11,770 bases of DNA from Thermus kawarayensis JCM 12314. Its GTDB lineage: Bacteria > Deinococcota > Deinococci > Deinococcales > Thermaceae. The stretch spans positions 1 through 11,770 of the forward strand of contig BBBL01000018.1 in the NCBI GenBank assembly GCA_001311545.1. Direction: 5' to 3'. Of the stretch, positions 1-8,180 are shown piece after piece. The position numbers were made by a program, and so were the translations under genes. How positions within the stretch are numbered: position 1 is the first letter of the stretch; every line of letters starts with the position of its first letter. Below the pieces are notes generated by a model, which worked only from the letters and a program-made list of their open reading frames with translations, was not told the origin of the DNA and ran no database searches.

Positions 1-13
1 GGGGCTAACCCGT

Positions 14-23
14 AAGGGGGTGA
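14..23 (+). promoter_or_regulatory. Strong Shine-Dalgarno that decides the first start
   Basis: AAGGGGGTGA is almost a full complement of the 16S rRNA 3' end and lies 5 bases before ATG at 29. An in-frame GTG at 20 lies inside this motif, so ATG 29 is the better start for the FecR-like gene. Confidence 0.6.
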
Positions 24-28
24 AGCAA

Positions 29-679
29 ATGACGGTTTACACGGTTACTCGGGTCCTTCGGCAAGCTGGACAAGGAGGCGAACAACCCACGCTTTTCCGC
101 GGTAGAAAGGACTTACCAATCGTAGAGGGCATGACGCTGGAGGTTGGTGATATCCTTAAAACGCGGGACGGCCTCGTGGAGGTTAGGGATAACTACGGCC
201 TGGTCCTTCGCTTGGGCCCATCTTCGGAGCTTGAGTACGTTTACCATCCTCAAGGAGGCATCATCGCTCAGCCCGCTGAGCGGCCTACTTTGGTCTTCTT
301 CGGGGAGATCTTCAAGTTCCGGCACTACGTGCGGCCACTGGAAGTGGTGGCTTGCGGGAAATACCGCACCTCCTGCTGGTACTGCCCAGCGAATGTGTAC
401 GCCCGCAACCTGGACGCCCATAGGGATGCTTTCTATGCGCTACTGGGGGAAGTCTTCATCTGGGAGTGGGATGAAAGAGGTCAATCCTTTGACCTCGTAA
501 GTATCCCCGAGGGGTACAAAGCGGTGCTCCGCCACGACCCTACCCAGCCTATGCGAAACCGCTATGCGGTGGAAGACATGATGCCAATTTCGGAAAAGGA
601 GTGGGAATACATAGCTTCTAACTACATCAACCCCACGCGTTGGATTTCTCGTCCGCAGGAGGTGGTTGGGGCTGAGTAA
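29..679 (+). CDS. FecR-like domain protein with a Cys cluster, unknown role
   Basis: A 216-residue protein beginning MTVYTV. The part around residues 30-65 (EGMTLEVGDILKTRDGLVEV, then a stretch rich in LRLGPSSEL) has the look of a FecR domain, a beta-rich fold in which GD.I.T is followed by a glycine and alternating hydrophobics. A second beta-rich stretch ends in a FecR-like leaf (LLGEVFIWEWDERGQ, then IPEGYKAVL). In between is a cysteine cluster, ACGKYRTSCWYCPANVY, with three cysteines that could bind metal or form a disulfide. I see no signal peptide and no membrane segment. The frame is intact and less GC-rich than the genes downstream of about 1700. Its end carries AGGAGGTGG and overlaps the start region of the ABC exporter, so the two are probably co-transcribed. 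The FecR assignment is by fold pattern only; the function is not known. Confidence 0.7.
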   Translation: MTVYTVTRVLRQAGQGGEQPTLFRGRKDLPIVEGMTLEVGDILKTRDGLVEVRDNYGLVLRLGPSSELEYVYHPQGGIIAQPAERPTLVFFGEIFKFRHYVRPLEVVACGKYRTSCWYCPANVYARNLDAHRDAFYALLGEVFIWEWDERGQSFDLVSIPEGYKAVLRHDPTQPMRNRYAVEDMMPISEKEWEYIASNYINPTRWISRPQEVVGAE

Positions 680-2440
680 AAGATCCCTTTGGCGCCTGCT
701 GCTCCCTGCGCTGCGGCACATCTTCCGCGCAAGCCCCAGGGATAGCGCCCTTTTGCTTGCGCTCCTGGTCCTGGGAGGGCTCGTTCCGGTGGCGGTGCTG
801 GGCCTCACCCGTGCTTGGTGGACCAGCTGGCGACCACACTGGGGGGTAGTCCCTTTACCCCAACCCTCCTTTGGCCGCTGGTGGGGTTAGCGCTGGCTTT
901 TGGCCTGGACTTCCTCCTCACCCCTTGGGTGGCCTACCTGCAAGGTTCGGTGAACGAAAAGCTCACCGCTCGGGTTCACCTGCTCCTCATGGAGAAGGTG
1001 GCCGGTACGCCGGATCTGACCCCCTTTGAGGATCCCAGCTTTCACGATGAGCTTCAGGTGCTACGCGACCAGGCCCCTTACCAGCCCTCAACCTGCTGGT
1101 TTTCCTGGGCAACGCTTTCCGGGAGGTCCTCGCCGCTCTCGGGGTTCTTCTCCTGCTATTTGGGCTGGCGCCTTTCTTCCCCTTACTCCTGCTTTTGGCC
1201 ACCCTGCCCCAGGCCTGGCTCACCTTTCGGCTCCAGAAGGGGGTGTGGGAAGCCCTACTCTTCGGGCCCCCGAGGCCCGGCGAATGCGCTACTTCGCCGA
1301 GGTGCTCCTGAGCCCCGAGGCTGCCAAAGAGGTGCGGTTATTCGGTCTTTTGCCCTTCTTCCGCAGACGCTACCTCGAGGCCTTCCGTAGCCTCTACCAA
1401 AGCCTGCGCCATGCTCGAGGCCGCCAGGCCCTAGGGACCAGCCTGCTGGTGCTACTGAGCGCCCTTTTCACGGCTCTTGCCTCTTCTTGGGGCTGCGCCA
1501 GACCCTTTTGGGAGGGAGCCTGGGCAGTCTGGTGCTCCTCTTGCAGTCGGTGGGAAGCCTTCAGCAAAACCTCTACGCCCTAGTCCAGGACGGGGGCATG
1601 CTGTACGAAAGCCTATTGTACTTTGAAAGGCTGGAAAGCTTCCTAGCCAGGCCCGCTTCCATGGCAGAGACTGGCCCGGGCAGGAAGGTCCAGGGTTTTG
1701 AGGAGATCCGGTTTGAAGGGGTGGGGTTCTGCTACCCCAACGGAAAGCGGGCGCTTGCGGGGGTCTCCTTTGCCCTCCGACGGGGGGAGCGCCTGGCTTT
1801 GGTGGGGGAAAACGGGGCGGGCAAGACCACCCTGGTGAAGCTCCTCCTCCGCTTCTACGACCCCACGGAGGGCCGCATCCTGGTGGACGGGATTGACCTC
1901 CGGGAAATAGACTTGAAGGCCTGGCGCTCCCTCATCGCCGCAGTCTTCCAGGACTTTGGCCGCTACGCCCTAACCCTCCAGGAAAACGTCGCCCTTTCCG
2001 ACCCGGACGCGAAGCCCGACCCTAACCGTGTCGCAGAGGCCTTACGCTTAGGCGGGGCCTGGGAGCTCTTCCAGCAGCTTGGCCCCCGGGCCCTCCTGTC
2101 CAAGGCCTTTGGCGGCACAGAGCTTTCCCTGGGGGAGTGGCAACGAGTTGCCCTCTCGCGGGCCTTCTTCCGCAAGGCCAAGCTTTTGGTCTTGGACGAG
2201 CCTACGGCCTCGCTGGATCCCAAAGAGGAGGCCCACCTCTACAGGCGCTTCGCCGAGATGGCCGGGGGTAAGACGGTCATCCTCATCACCCACCGCCTGG
2301 GTTCGGTACGCATGGCGGACCGGATCCTCGTCCTCCAGGAAGGCCGGTTGGTGGAGGAAGGGACCCATGAGGAGTTGTTGCGAAAGAACGGCGCCTACGC
2401 CGAGCTTTGGCGGCTCCAGGCCCAACTTTACGAAACCTGA
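666..2440 (+). CDS. ABC exporter, fused membrane and ATPase domains (four apparent frameshifts)
   Basis: Reads as a single half-transporter of about 592 residues, the usual length for this family, once one base is restored at each of about 813 (T run), 1086 (C run), 1268 (C run) and 1486 (T run). The N-terminal part holds several hydrophobic segments (for example about 740-800, 885-945, 1090-1220 and 1430-1550), typical of an ABCB-type six-helix membrane domain. The ATPase is intact in one frame: Walker A GENGAGKTT (about 1807-1833), Q-loop AVFQDF, signature LSLGEWQ, Walker B LLVLDEPTASLDP and H-loop ILITHR. Such exporters pump lipids, drugs or peptides outward; the substrate cannot be told. 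The start is uncertain: TTG at 666 keeps the frame but sits only one base from the AGGAGGTG motif. It overlaps the FecR-like gene, which may be its partner. All shifts go the same way and lie in homopolymers, so I do not call it a pseudogene. Confidence 0.8.
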
Positions 2441-2453
2441 GGGGCTCTTGGCC

Positions 2454-2475
2454 GGGGTGGGGCTTCCCCTTCCCC
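2454..2475 (+). terminator. Possible GC hairpin after the ABC exporter
   Basis: GGGGTGGGG, a CTT loop and CCCCTTCCCC can form a short GC-rich hairpin 14 bases past the exporter stop. No T run follows, so it is only a weak terminator candidate in the 78-base gap before the dehydrogenase. Confidence 0.25.
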
Positions 2476-2505
2476 TTGGGCGCGGTCCCCTTCCTGGGCA
2501 AGGCG

Positions 2506-2511
2506 TAAACT
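2506..2511 (+). promoter_or_regulatory. Candidate -10 box for a leaderless dehydrogenase mRNA
   Basis: TAAACT lies 7 bases before ATG 2519, the spacing expected if transcription starts at or next to the start codon, as is common in Thermus. No convincing -35 box is seen 16-18 bases upstream. There is no good Shine-Dalgarno beyond AAGGG directly before the ATG. Confidence 0.35.
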
Positions 2512-2518
2512 CAAGGGC

Positions 2519-3894
2519 ATGGACAAGCTGGAAGCCTGAAGCGCCTCTTCCCGGGGAAGGTGGACCTCTCGGAGAGCGAGCGCCTGCGCCACGGCAAAGA
2601 CGAGGGCTACCCCGAGGCGAGGCCGGTGTTGGCCGTGGTCTATCCGGAGGGCGTGGAGGACGTACAAAAAGCCCTCCAATGGGCCCGGGCGTGGGGCGTG
2701 GCGGTGATCCCCTTCGGGGCGGGGACGAGCCTCGAGGGCCACCTCTACCCCACCAGGGAGGCCATCAGCCTGGACCTGAGCCGGATGAACCGCCTCCTAC
2801 AGGTCTCGCCCCAGGACTTCCTCTGCGTGGTGGAGCCCGGCCTCACCCGCAAGGCCCTGAACGAGGCCCTGAAGGGAACGGGCCTCTTCTTCCCCGTGGA
2901 CCCGGGGGCGGACGCCTCCCTTGGGGGGATGGCGGCCACGGGCGCCAGCGGCACCACCACGGTGCGCTACGGGGGGATGCGGCAAAACGTCCTCGCCCTC
3001 CAGGTGGTCCTGGCGAGCGGGGAAGTGCTGGAGCTCGGCCGCGGCGTGCGCAAGACCTCCGCAGGCTACGACCTCAAGGACCTCTTCATCGGAAGCGAGG
3101 GCACCCTGGGGGTCATCACCCGCCTCACCTTAAGGCTCCACCCCCTCCCCGAGCACGTCCACGCCCTAAGGGTCTTCTTCCCCGGCGTGGAGGAGGCGGC
3201 GGAGGCGAGCTACCGGGTCATGGCTACGGGGCTTCCCGTGGCCAGGCTGGAGTTACTGGACGAGCTCGCCATGCGGGCGCTGAACCGGTACCTAAAGGCG
3301 GGCTTCCCCGAGCGCCCCGCCCTCTTCCTGGAGTTCCACGCCTCCACCAAGGAGGCCCTAGAGGCGGAGATGGCCCTGGCCCTGGAGCTCGTGAAGGAGG
3401 CCGGGGCTTTAGAGGTGGAGGCCGCCAGGACCGAGGAGGAGCGCAAAAGGCAGTGGGAGGCCAGGCACCAGGCCTACTGGGCCTTGGTCCACCTCTTCCC
3501 CGGCCACCGCTTCGTGATCACCGATACCGCCGTCCCCCTCTCCCGGCTTCCCCAGATGGTGCGCTTCGCCCAGGGGCTTCTTTTGGAGATGGGCCTCACC
3601 GGGAACATCCTGGGCCACGTGGGGGACGGGAACTTCCACACCCTGGTCCCCGTCCTCCCCGAGGACTACCCGAAGGCGGAGGCCTACGCCGAGAGGCTCG
3701 TGGAAAAGGCCCTGGAGCTCGGGGGCACCTGCACCGCCGAGCACGGGGTGGGCCTCCGCAAGAAGAAGTTCCTCCCCAAAGAGCACGGGGCTTCCCTGGA
3801 CTGGATGCGAAGGATCAAGGCCCTTCTGGACCCGGAGGGGCTCCTGAACCCGGGCAAGGTGCTTGACATAAGCCCTCCCCCCGGCTATAGTTAA
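2519..3894 (+). CDS. FAD-linked D-lactate/2-hydroxyacid dehydrogenase (LDHD/GlcD family)
   Basis: A flavoprotein of the FAD_binding_4 plus FAD-oxidase_C family, which oxidises D-lactate, glycolate or similar 2-hydroxyacids and passes electrons to a respiratory acceptor. The FAD domain shows IPFGAGTSLEGH, DPGADASLGGMAATGASGT and GSEGTLGVI; the C-terminal domain shows GHVGDGNFH with its metal/substrate-binding histidines and EHGVGL, ending LLNPGKVLD. From memory, long stretches resemble mammalian LDHD (VEPGLTRKALN, GMAATGASGT), so D-lactate dehydrogenase fits better than GlcD of a three-subunit glycolate oxidase; no glcE or glcF lies beside it. The best start is ATG 2519 (MDKLEA), which needs one C restored at about 2536 to continue as LKRLFPGK into the main frame. 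Without that, the frame would open only at GTG 2560. Restored length is about 458 residues, normal for the family. The last codons overlap the tRNA promoter. Confidence 0.88.
3863..3891 (+). promoter_or_regulatory. Consensus promoter of the tRNA, inside the dehydrogenase gene
   Basis: TTGACA at 3863-3868 and TATAGT at 3886-3891 are separated by exactly 17 bases, a near-perfect housekeeping sigma promoter. Both boxes lie in the last ten codons of the dehydrogenase gene. Transcription should start near 3898, about six bases before the tRNA. Confidence 0.85.
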
Positions 3895-3903
3895 GGATGG
3901 CGA

Positions 3904-3980
<77 letters not shown>

Positions 3981-3987
3981 AACCTGT

Positions 3988-4020
3988 CCCCGGGCACCAT
4001 GGCCCGGGGGTTTTCCTTTA
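3988..4020 (+). terminator. Intrinsic terminator of the tRNA unit
   Basis: CCCCGGGC (3988-3995) pairs perfectly with GCCCGGGG (4002-4009) around a six-base loop and is followed by GTTTTCCTTT. It starts 8 bases after the tRNA CCA. Confidence 0.9.
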
Positions 4021-4031
4021 TCCTCGGGTCC

Positions 4032-4271
4032 ATGGACTGGGAGGTGCGCCAAGACCCCGAGCGCCTGGTCAAGGCCTTCCGCTTCCGGAACTTCCGGGAG
4101 GCCCTGGCCTTCGCCCACCGGGTGGGGGAGCTTGCCGAGAGGGAAAACCACCACCCCCGCCTCACCGTGGAGTGGGGCAAGGTCACCGTGGAGTGGTGGA
4201 CCCACTCCGCCGGGGGGGTTACGGAGAAGGACCGGGAGATGGCCCGCCTCACCGAGGCCCTTCTGGAGTAG
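4032..4271 (+). CDS. phhB: Pterin-4a-carbinolamine dehydratase, short form
   Basis: A 79-residue protein of the PCD/DCoH family, which dehydrates 4a-hydroxytetrahydrobiopterin to recycle the pterin cofactor after aromatic hydroxylation. The active-site motif is [20 protein letters not shown] (about residues 38-57), with His40, His41 and Pro42, followed by His58 and the conserved T-E-K-D near residues 64-67. I chose ATG 4032 (MDWEVR). An in-frame ATG at 3999 lies inside the tRNA terminator hairpin and would add an unlike leader. From 4032 the protein lacks much of the N-terminal segment found in 95-110 residue relatives. TATCCT at 4019-4024 lies 7 bases before the ATG and could be the -10 of a leaderless mRNA. 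No phenylalanine hydroxylase gene is beside it, so its partner is not visible here. It heads a four-gene run. Confidence 0.88.
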   Translation: MDWEVRQDPERLVKAFRFRNFREALAFAHRVGELAERENHHPRLTVEWGKVTVEWWTHSAGGVTEKDREMARLTEALLE

Positions 4272-4282
4272 CCTAGAAGGGT

Positions 4283-4658
4283 ATGGAGCGCGCACCCTCG
4301 AGCTGGTCTTTCCCGAACACACCAACCCCTTGGGGGCGGCCTTCGGCGGCTTCGTCCTGGGACTCATGGACAAGGTGGCTCCTACGCCGCCGCCCGCCGG
4401 GCCAGAAAGCCCGTGGTGACCGTGGCGGTGAGCAGCGTGGAGTTCAAGGTACCCATCCGCACCGGGGACCTCCTGGAGGTGGTGGCCAGGGTGGTGCGGG
4501 TGGGCAGGACCTCCCTCACCGTGGAGGTGGAGGTCTACAAGGAGCGCTTCGGGCAGGAGAACGGCCGGGTGCTGGCCACCCGGGGGGAGCTCACCTACGT
4601 GGCGGTGAACGAGAAGGGCCAGCCCGTGCCCGTGGAGGAGCATGCGGGTGCTGATTGA
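4283..4658 (+). CDS. Hotdog-fold acyl-CoA thioesterase, YciA-like (two apparent frameshifts)
   Basis: Restoring one G near 4288 and one base near 4379 gives about 125 residues beginning [19 protein letters not shown]. This is the pattern of small acyl-CoA hydrolases (YciA/BACH family): the opening P..TN..G..FGG, the helix GLMDKVA carrying the catalytic aspartate, then [18 protein letters not shown] and a beta strand with VEVEVYKE. Proteins of this kind cleave fatty acyl-CoA thioesters in the cytoplasm as multimers. The longest uninterrupted stretches are about 4300-4378 in one frame and 4380-4658 in the next, each too short to be the whole domain. The gene begins 11 bases after the dehydratase stop and its last 17 bases overlap the DCC-family gene, so it sits inside an operon. 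Substrate chain length cannot be read from the sequence. Confidence 0.8.
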
Positions 4659-4962
4659 CGGGGAGTGCCCCTACTGCCGGGCCCTGGGGCGGGCCCTTAA
4701 GGCCTTGGACCTGGGGAAGGCCCTCCGGGTGGAGCCTCTCCAGGAGGCCCCAGACCTCCCCCAGGTGGAACTCCGGAAAGCCCTTCACGTCCTGGAAGGG
4801 AGGAGGACCCACCGGGGCTACGCCGCCCTCCTGGCCCTAAGCCGGAGGCTCCCCCTCCTCTGGCCCCTCTACCCCCTCCTTCTCCTCCTCACCCCCTTTG
4901 GGATCGGCGAGGGGCTCTACCGCTTCCTGGCCCAAAGGAGGCCCCGTGCCCGAGCTTCCTGA
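4642..4962 (+). CDS. DCC-family thiol-disulfide oxidoreductase-like protein (DUF393)
   Basis: A 106-residue protein with the defining D-x-x-C-x-x-C motif at its start: D6-GE-C9-PY-C12 in [12 protein letters not shown]. The rest fits the family: a hydrophobic C-terminal part (about residues 63-90, LLALSRRLPLLWPLYPLLLL) that looks membrane-associated, and a final FGIGEGLYRFLAQRR matching the usual Y..aRnRyr ending. The family is predicted to use its cysteine pair in thiol-disulfide exchange, but its biological role is largely unproven. ATG 4642 overlaps the thioesterase stop by 17 bases, and its own last 17 bases overlap MutM, so all are probably translated from one message. The frame is intact. 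Confidence 0.82.
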   Translation: MRVLIDGECPYCRALGRALKALDLGKALRVEPLQEAPDLPQVELRKALHVLEGRRTHRGYAALLALSRRLPLLWPLYPLLLLLTPFGIGEGLYRFLAQRRPRARAS

Positions 4963-5737
4963 GGTGGAGACCACCCGTAGGCGGCTTCGGCCTCTGGTCC
5001 TGGGCCAGACCCTCCTCCAGGTAGTCCACCAAGACCCCGCCCGCTACCGCCACACGGAAAGGGCGGAAGGGCGAAGGGTGGAGGAGGTAAGGAGGCGGGG
5101 GAAGTTCCTCCTCCTGGCCCTTTCCGGGGGCCTGGAGATGGTCCTCCACCTGGGGATGACCGGGGGCTTCCGCCTGGAGGCAACCCCCCACACCCGGGCC
5201 CGCCTCCTCATGGAGAAGGGAGCCCTCTACTTCCACGACCCCCGGCGCTTCGGCCGCATCTGGGTGGTGGAAAGGGGCGACTACCGGGAAATCCCCCTCC
5301 TTTCCCGCCTCGGCCCCGAGCCCCTTTCGCCGGATTTCCGCTTCCCCCCCTTCTACCGGCTCTAAAGGCAAGCCCCAAACCCCTCAAGGCCCTCCTTCTG
5401 GAGCAACGCCTGGCGGCGGGGGTGGGCAACATCTACGCCGACGAGGCCCTCTTCCGGGCGGGCCTTTCCCCCTTCCGCCGGGGGAAGGAGGTGGGGAAGG
5501 AGGAGGCCCGGAGCTCTTCCGGGCCATCCGGGAGGTCCTCTCTCAGGCGGTGGCCTTGGGGGGAAGCACCCTTTCCGACGGAAGCTACCAGCAGCCCGAC
5601 GGCGTTCCCGGAGCTTCCAAGAGCGCCACGCCGTCTACGGCCGGACGGGCCTTCCCTGCCCCCGGTGCGGCCACCCGGTGGAAAGGCGGAGGGTGGCGGG
5701 AAGGAGCACCCACTTCTGCCCCCGTTGCCAGGGGTGA
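4946..5737 (+). CDS. mutM: Formamidopyrimidine-DNA glycosylase MutM/Fpg (three apparent frameshifts)
   Basis: A base-excision repair enzyme that removes 8-oxoguanine and formamidopyrimidines from DNA and nicks the abasic site. It starts at GTG 4946 with [16 protein letters not shown], whose N-terminal proline (after Met removal) and following Glu are the catalytic pair. [11 protein letters not shown] and FHDPRRFGR follow in the same frame. Restoring one base near 5362 (C), 5511 (G) and 5613 (G) joins the rest: [20 protein letters not shown] (the helix-two-turn-helix), [16 protein letters not shown], and a zinc finger with C-P-R-C near 5660 and C-P-R-C-Q-G at the end around the conserved AGR-T-F. 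Restored length is about 264 residues. From memory it resembles T. thermophilus Fpg (267 residues) along its whole length, which supports the repairs. It overlaps the DCC-family gene by 17 bases and is last in the run. Confidence 0.93.
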
Positions 5738-5845
5738 GGGGCGGCCAAGGGAGGGTGGACCAGGGTCACTCCTCCAGGAAAGCCTCCGGGGCCCACACTC
5801 CCCTCCTCAGCCCCCACCGCCACCAGCCCTTCCTGGGCGGGGGGC
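5738..5845. other. Short gap between convergent genes with an imperfect hairpin
   Basis: This 108-base gap separates the MutM stop from the stop of the Tat-exported protein. AGCCCCCACCGCC (5809-5821) can pair imperfectly with GGCGGGGGGCT (5836-5846), with a loop of about 14 bases. No T run follows on either strand, so a bidirectional terminator is possible but weakly supported. If one more C were missing from the C/G run near 5857, the minus-strand gene would read on to a stop at 5766 instead. Confidence 0.3.
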
Positions 5846-6276
5846 TTAGGGTAAAGGGGGAGGAAGGCCCTGCCAGACTCCTTCAGCAAAGCGGGCCACC
5901 AACACCCCTTCCCTCGCCGTTCCCCTAAGGACCTTCCATGGCCGCCCTTCCGCCCACCAGACCCGCACCCTGTCCCCGGCAAGCCCCACGAGGGAACCAG
6001 GCCCTTGGAAGTAGGCCCAGACCCTGGGCTCCACCACCCGGACCCTTCTCCCCTCCACCCGCACCGCCATGCCCGGGGCCAGGTAGGCCATAGCCCGCCA
6101 GCCGCCTCCACGTACCGTCCAGCCACCCATAGGCCCCCTCCCTCCACGGCCTCCACCAGGCCGTAGAAGGGGGAGGGGCGCCCCCCTTTTGCTTCTTCCC
6201 GCTCCCTTTCCTTCCCGCCCGTAGCGGTGGAAAGCGTCCCCAGTAGGGTGGCCAGGAAGCTACGCCGCGTCCACAT
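5846..6276 (-). CDS. Small Tat-exported protein, DUF5666-like (one apparent frameshift)
   Basis: About 143 residues after restoring one base near 6103. It begins MWTRRSFLATLLGTLSTATG: T-R-R-S-F-L-A is a twin-arginine motif followed by a short hydrophobic stretch, so export folded by the Tat system is likely. A charged linker follows (KEREREEAKGG), then a beta-rich body with FYGLVEAVEGGGLWVAGRYV, LAPGMAVRVEGRRVRVVEP and GLAGDRVRVWW. The pattern of a G.V..v.g..l.v.g strand followed by L.pG..VrVeG resembles DUF5666-type domains of the cell envelope; this is a pattern judgement only. ATG 6276 overlaps the histidine kinase stop by 17 bases, so it is the last gene of the signalling operon and may be its sensor accessory or an output. 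The exact C-terminus is uncertain because another missing base near 5857 would extend it to 5766. Confidence 0.65.
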
Positions 6277-7561
6277 CCCGCCACCTCGGCAAGGTCAAGA
6301 CCACCCGCAGACCCGGTTCGGCGTTCTCCCAAGCCACCCGCCCCCCGAGCCAGGCGGCCACCAGGCGGACAAAGGCCAAGCCCAACCCGGTCCCCCCGGC
6401 CTCCCCCTTGGTGAAGGGCTCTCCCAACCGGGGAAGCAGGGATGGGGGAACGCCGGGGCCATGGTCCCGCACCGTGAGCCGAACCTCCTTCTCCCCCGCC
6501 TCGAGGCCCACCTCCACCGGAGGGGCCCCGTAGCGCTCGGCGTTCTCCAGAAGGTTCTCCAAAACCCGCTCAAGAAGCTCCGGGTGGGCCAGGACCCAGA
6601 CGGACTCCGACGGCAGGCGCAACGTTTCCCTCCCCAACCGCTCTCGCAAAAAGCCCCCGAGTTCCAGGGGGACAAGGTCCCCCTCCCCCAGGCGGGCGAG
6701 CTCCAGAAGGCCCGCCAGGGTAGCCTGCATCCGCCACAGCGCCCGGCGCATCTCCGGGAAGGCCTGTTCCTGGGGAAGATGCCCCCTTTGCAGGGCCTCC
6801 AGCTGGGCCTGCAGAACCGCCAGGGGGGTGCGCAGCTCGTGGGAGGCGTGGCGGGCGAAGGCGCCGGGCCAGGGCCTCCTTCTCGGAGAGCTCGGCCAGA
6901 AGCCCCGCCACCCGGGAAAGAAGAGCGTTGAGGGCAGCCACCACCGGGCGGAGCTCGGCGAGGCCAGGGTCGGGGAGGGGGCTCAGGTCCTCCGGGGAGC
7001 GCTCCTTTAAAAGCCTCTCCAGGCGCCCCAAAGGCCGCAGGGCCAGGGAGAAGCCCCAGGCGGCGAGGAGGAAGACCAGGAGGAGAAGCCCCCCGCCCCA
7101 GGTGGCGTAAAGGAGGAAAAGCCTCCGTCCCAAGGCGGAAACCCCCTCCAAAGGCACCGCCACCCCGAAGGAAAACCCCCTGCCGGGCAGGCCACGTAGA
7201 GGCTTCCCCGCCAGACCCCCTGGTAGGGCCGCCCCTCCTTCAGGGCCTGGAAGAGCTCCTGGGGCAGGGGCCAGGCCTCCACCTGGGTGAAGCGGGCCTC
7301 CTCCCCCTGGACCACGAACCCCACCCCTCCCCCGAAGAGCTGGACCAGGCGGAAGAGCTCCAGAAGGAGGGCCTCGCTTTCCGGGAAGCTTTCCTCTCTA
7401 AGGAGGTAAAGCCGGGTGAAGAGGGCCCGCTGAAGGTCCTCGCCCGCCGCCCGCTCGGCCTCCCGGACGGAAAGCCAGGCCAAGGGGAGGAGGAAGAGCC
7501 ACAGGGAGAGGAGGAGTAGGGCGAGAAGCCTCCCCCTAAGGGAGGAAAAGGCGGTAGCCAT
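6260..7561 (-). CDS. Membrane sensor histidine kinase with HAMP (two apparent frameshifts)
   Basis: About 433 residues after repair near 7176 and 6865. Order: transmembrane helix at about 11-31 (LLALLLLSLWLFLLPLAWL), an outside sensor region of about 110 residues, a second helix (LLLLVFLLAAWGFSLAL), a HAMP linker starting RPLGRLERLL, then HisKA with FARHASHELRTPLAVL. The phosphoacceptor is the His of S-H-E-L, codon at 6841-6839, about residue 241. The ATPase is in one frame: N box ELLERVLENLLENAERYG, G1 VRDHGPGVP, F box EPFTKGE and G2 GTGLGLAFV. The site near 6865 is the one place where the frame change equals one extra base or two missing bases; ALARRFARHAS or ALARRAFARHAS would both fit. 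ATG 7561 overlaps the response regulator by 26 bases, so the two form a cognate pair. The signal sensed is unknown. Confidence 0.88.
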
Positions 7562-8180
7562 AGCCGCGCACCGTCTGGATGGGGCTGGGCTCCCCCAGGG
7601 CCTTCCGGAGGGCGGAGAGGTGGACCTCCAGGGTGGCGGGCTCCACCACCTCCCCCCAGACCTTCCGCATCAGGGCCTCCTTGGGGATCACCTCCTCCGG
7701 GGTTTCCAGGAAGGCCTTGAGGAGGAGGAAGGCCTTGGGGGAAAGGGGAAGGCGCCTTTCCCCACGGTAGGCCTCCATGCGCCTCGGGTAGAGGCGGAGG
7801 TCCTTGTAGGCCAGGACCTCTCCCTCGCGGCGGGCCCGGCGGGCCAGGGCCTCGAGGCGGGCGAGGAGCTCCTGGAGGCTATAGGGCTTCACCAGGTAGT
7901 CGTCCGCCCCCTCCCTAAGGCCCTTCACCCGCCACTCCACCTGGTCCAGGGCGGTGAGGATGAGGACCGGCACCTCCGAGCGGGCGCGGATCTCCTTGAG
8001 GAGGGAAAACCCGTCCCCCTCGGGCAGGAGGATGTCCAGGATCACCGCCTCGGCCCAGGGAAGGAGGGCCAGGGCCGCCCCGGGGCCCGCCGCGGCCCGC
8101 ACCTCGTGCCCCTCCAGGGAGAGGCCCAGCTCCAAGGCCTCCCGCACCCCTGGGTCGTCCTCCACCAGAAGAACCCTCAT
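7536..8180 (-). CDS. OmpR/PhoB-family response regulator
   Basis: 214 residues, frame intact. The receiver domain (about 1-115) has the acidic pocket E7-D8-D9 (LLVEDDPG), phosphoacceptor Asp49 in AVILDILLPEGDGF, Thr76 in LILTALD and Lys98 in YLVKPYS. The C-terminal winged helix (about 125-214) has LPLSPKAFLLLKAFLETPEE, the recognition-helix region TLEVHLSALRKALG and the closing hairpin IQTVRGYGYRLFLP, typical of OmpR/PhoB DNA binders. ATG 8180 (MRVLLVEDD) was chosen because it overlaps the kinase stop in an ATGA; an in-frame upstream codon would only add unlike residues. It sits directly before its sensor kinase and after a Ser/Thr kinase, which could phosphorylate it as a second input; that is inference. 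Target promoters are not identifiable here. Confidence 0.95.
   Translation of the reverse strand: MRVLLVEDDPGVREALELGLSLEGHEVRAAAGPGAALALLPWAEAVILDILLPEGDGFSLLKEIRARSEVPVLILTALDQVEWRVKGLREGADDYLVKPYSLQELLARLEALARRARREGEVLAYKDLRLYPRRMEAYRGERRLPLSPKAFLLLKAFLETPEEVIPKEALMRKVWGEVVEPATLEVHLSALRKALGEPSPIQTVRGYGYRLFLP

Noticed and set aside
666..2440. ABC exporter as a decaying pseudogene with four frameshifts
   Set aside because: All four shifts are single-base losses in T or C runs, the ATPase motifs are perfect, the repaired length is normal, and the same kind of shift occurs in eight other genes including mutM.
2079..3866. A 595-codon open frame spanning the exporter end and the dehydrogenase
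   Set aside because: Its translation is Pro, Gly and Arg-rich without domain motifs; it is the shadow of two recognisable genes in other frames in GC-rich DNA.
3999..4034. ATG 3999 as start of the pterin dehydratase
   Set aside because: It lies in the loop and stem of the tRNA terminator, and the extra residues do not resemble the family; ATG 4032 fits better.
6227..6931. A 234-codon plus-strand frame over the histidine kinase
   Set aside because: Low-complexity Gly/Pro/Gln/Arg translation opposite clear HisKA and ATPase motifs on the minus strand.
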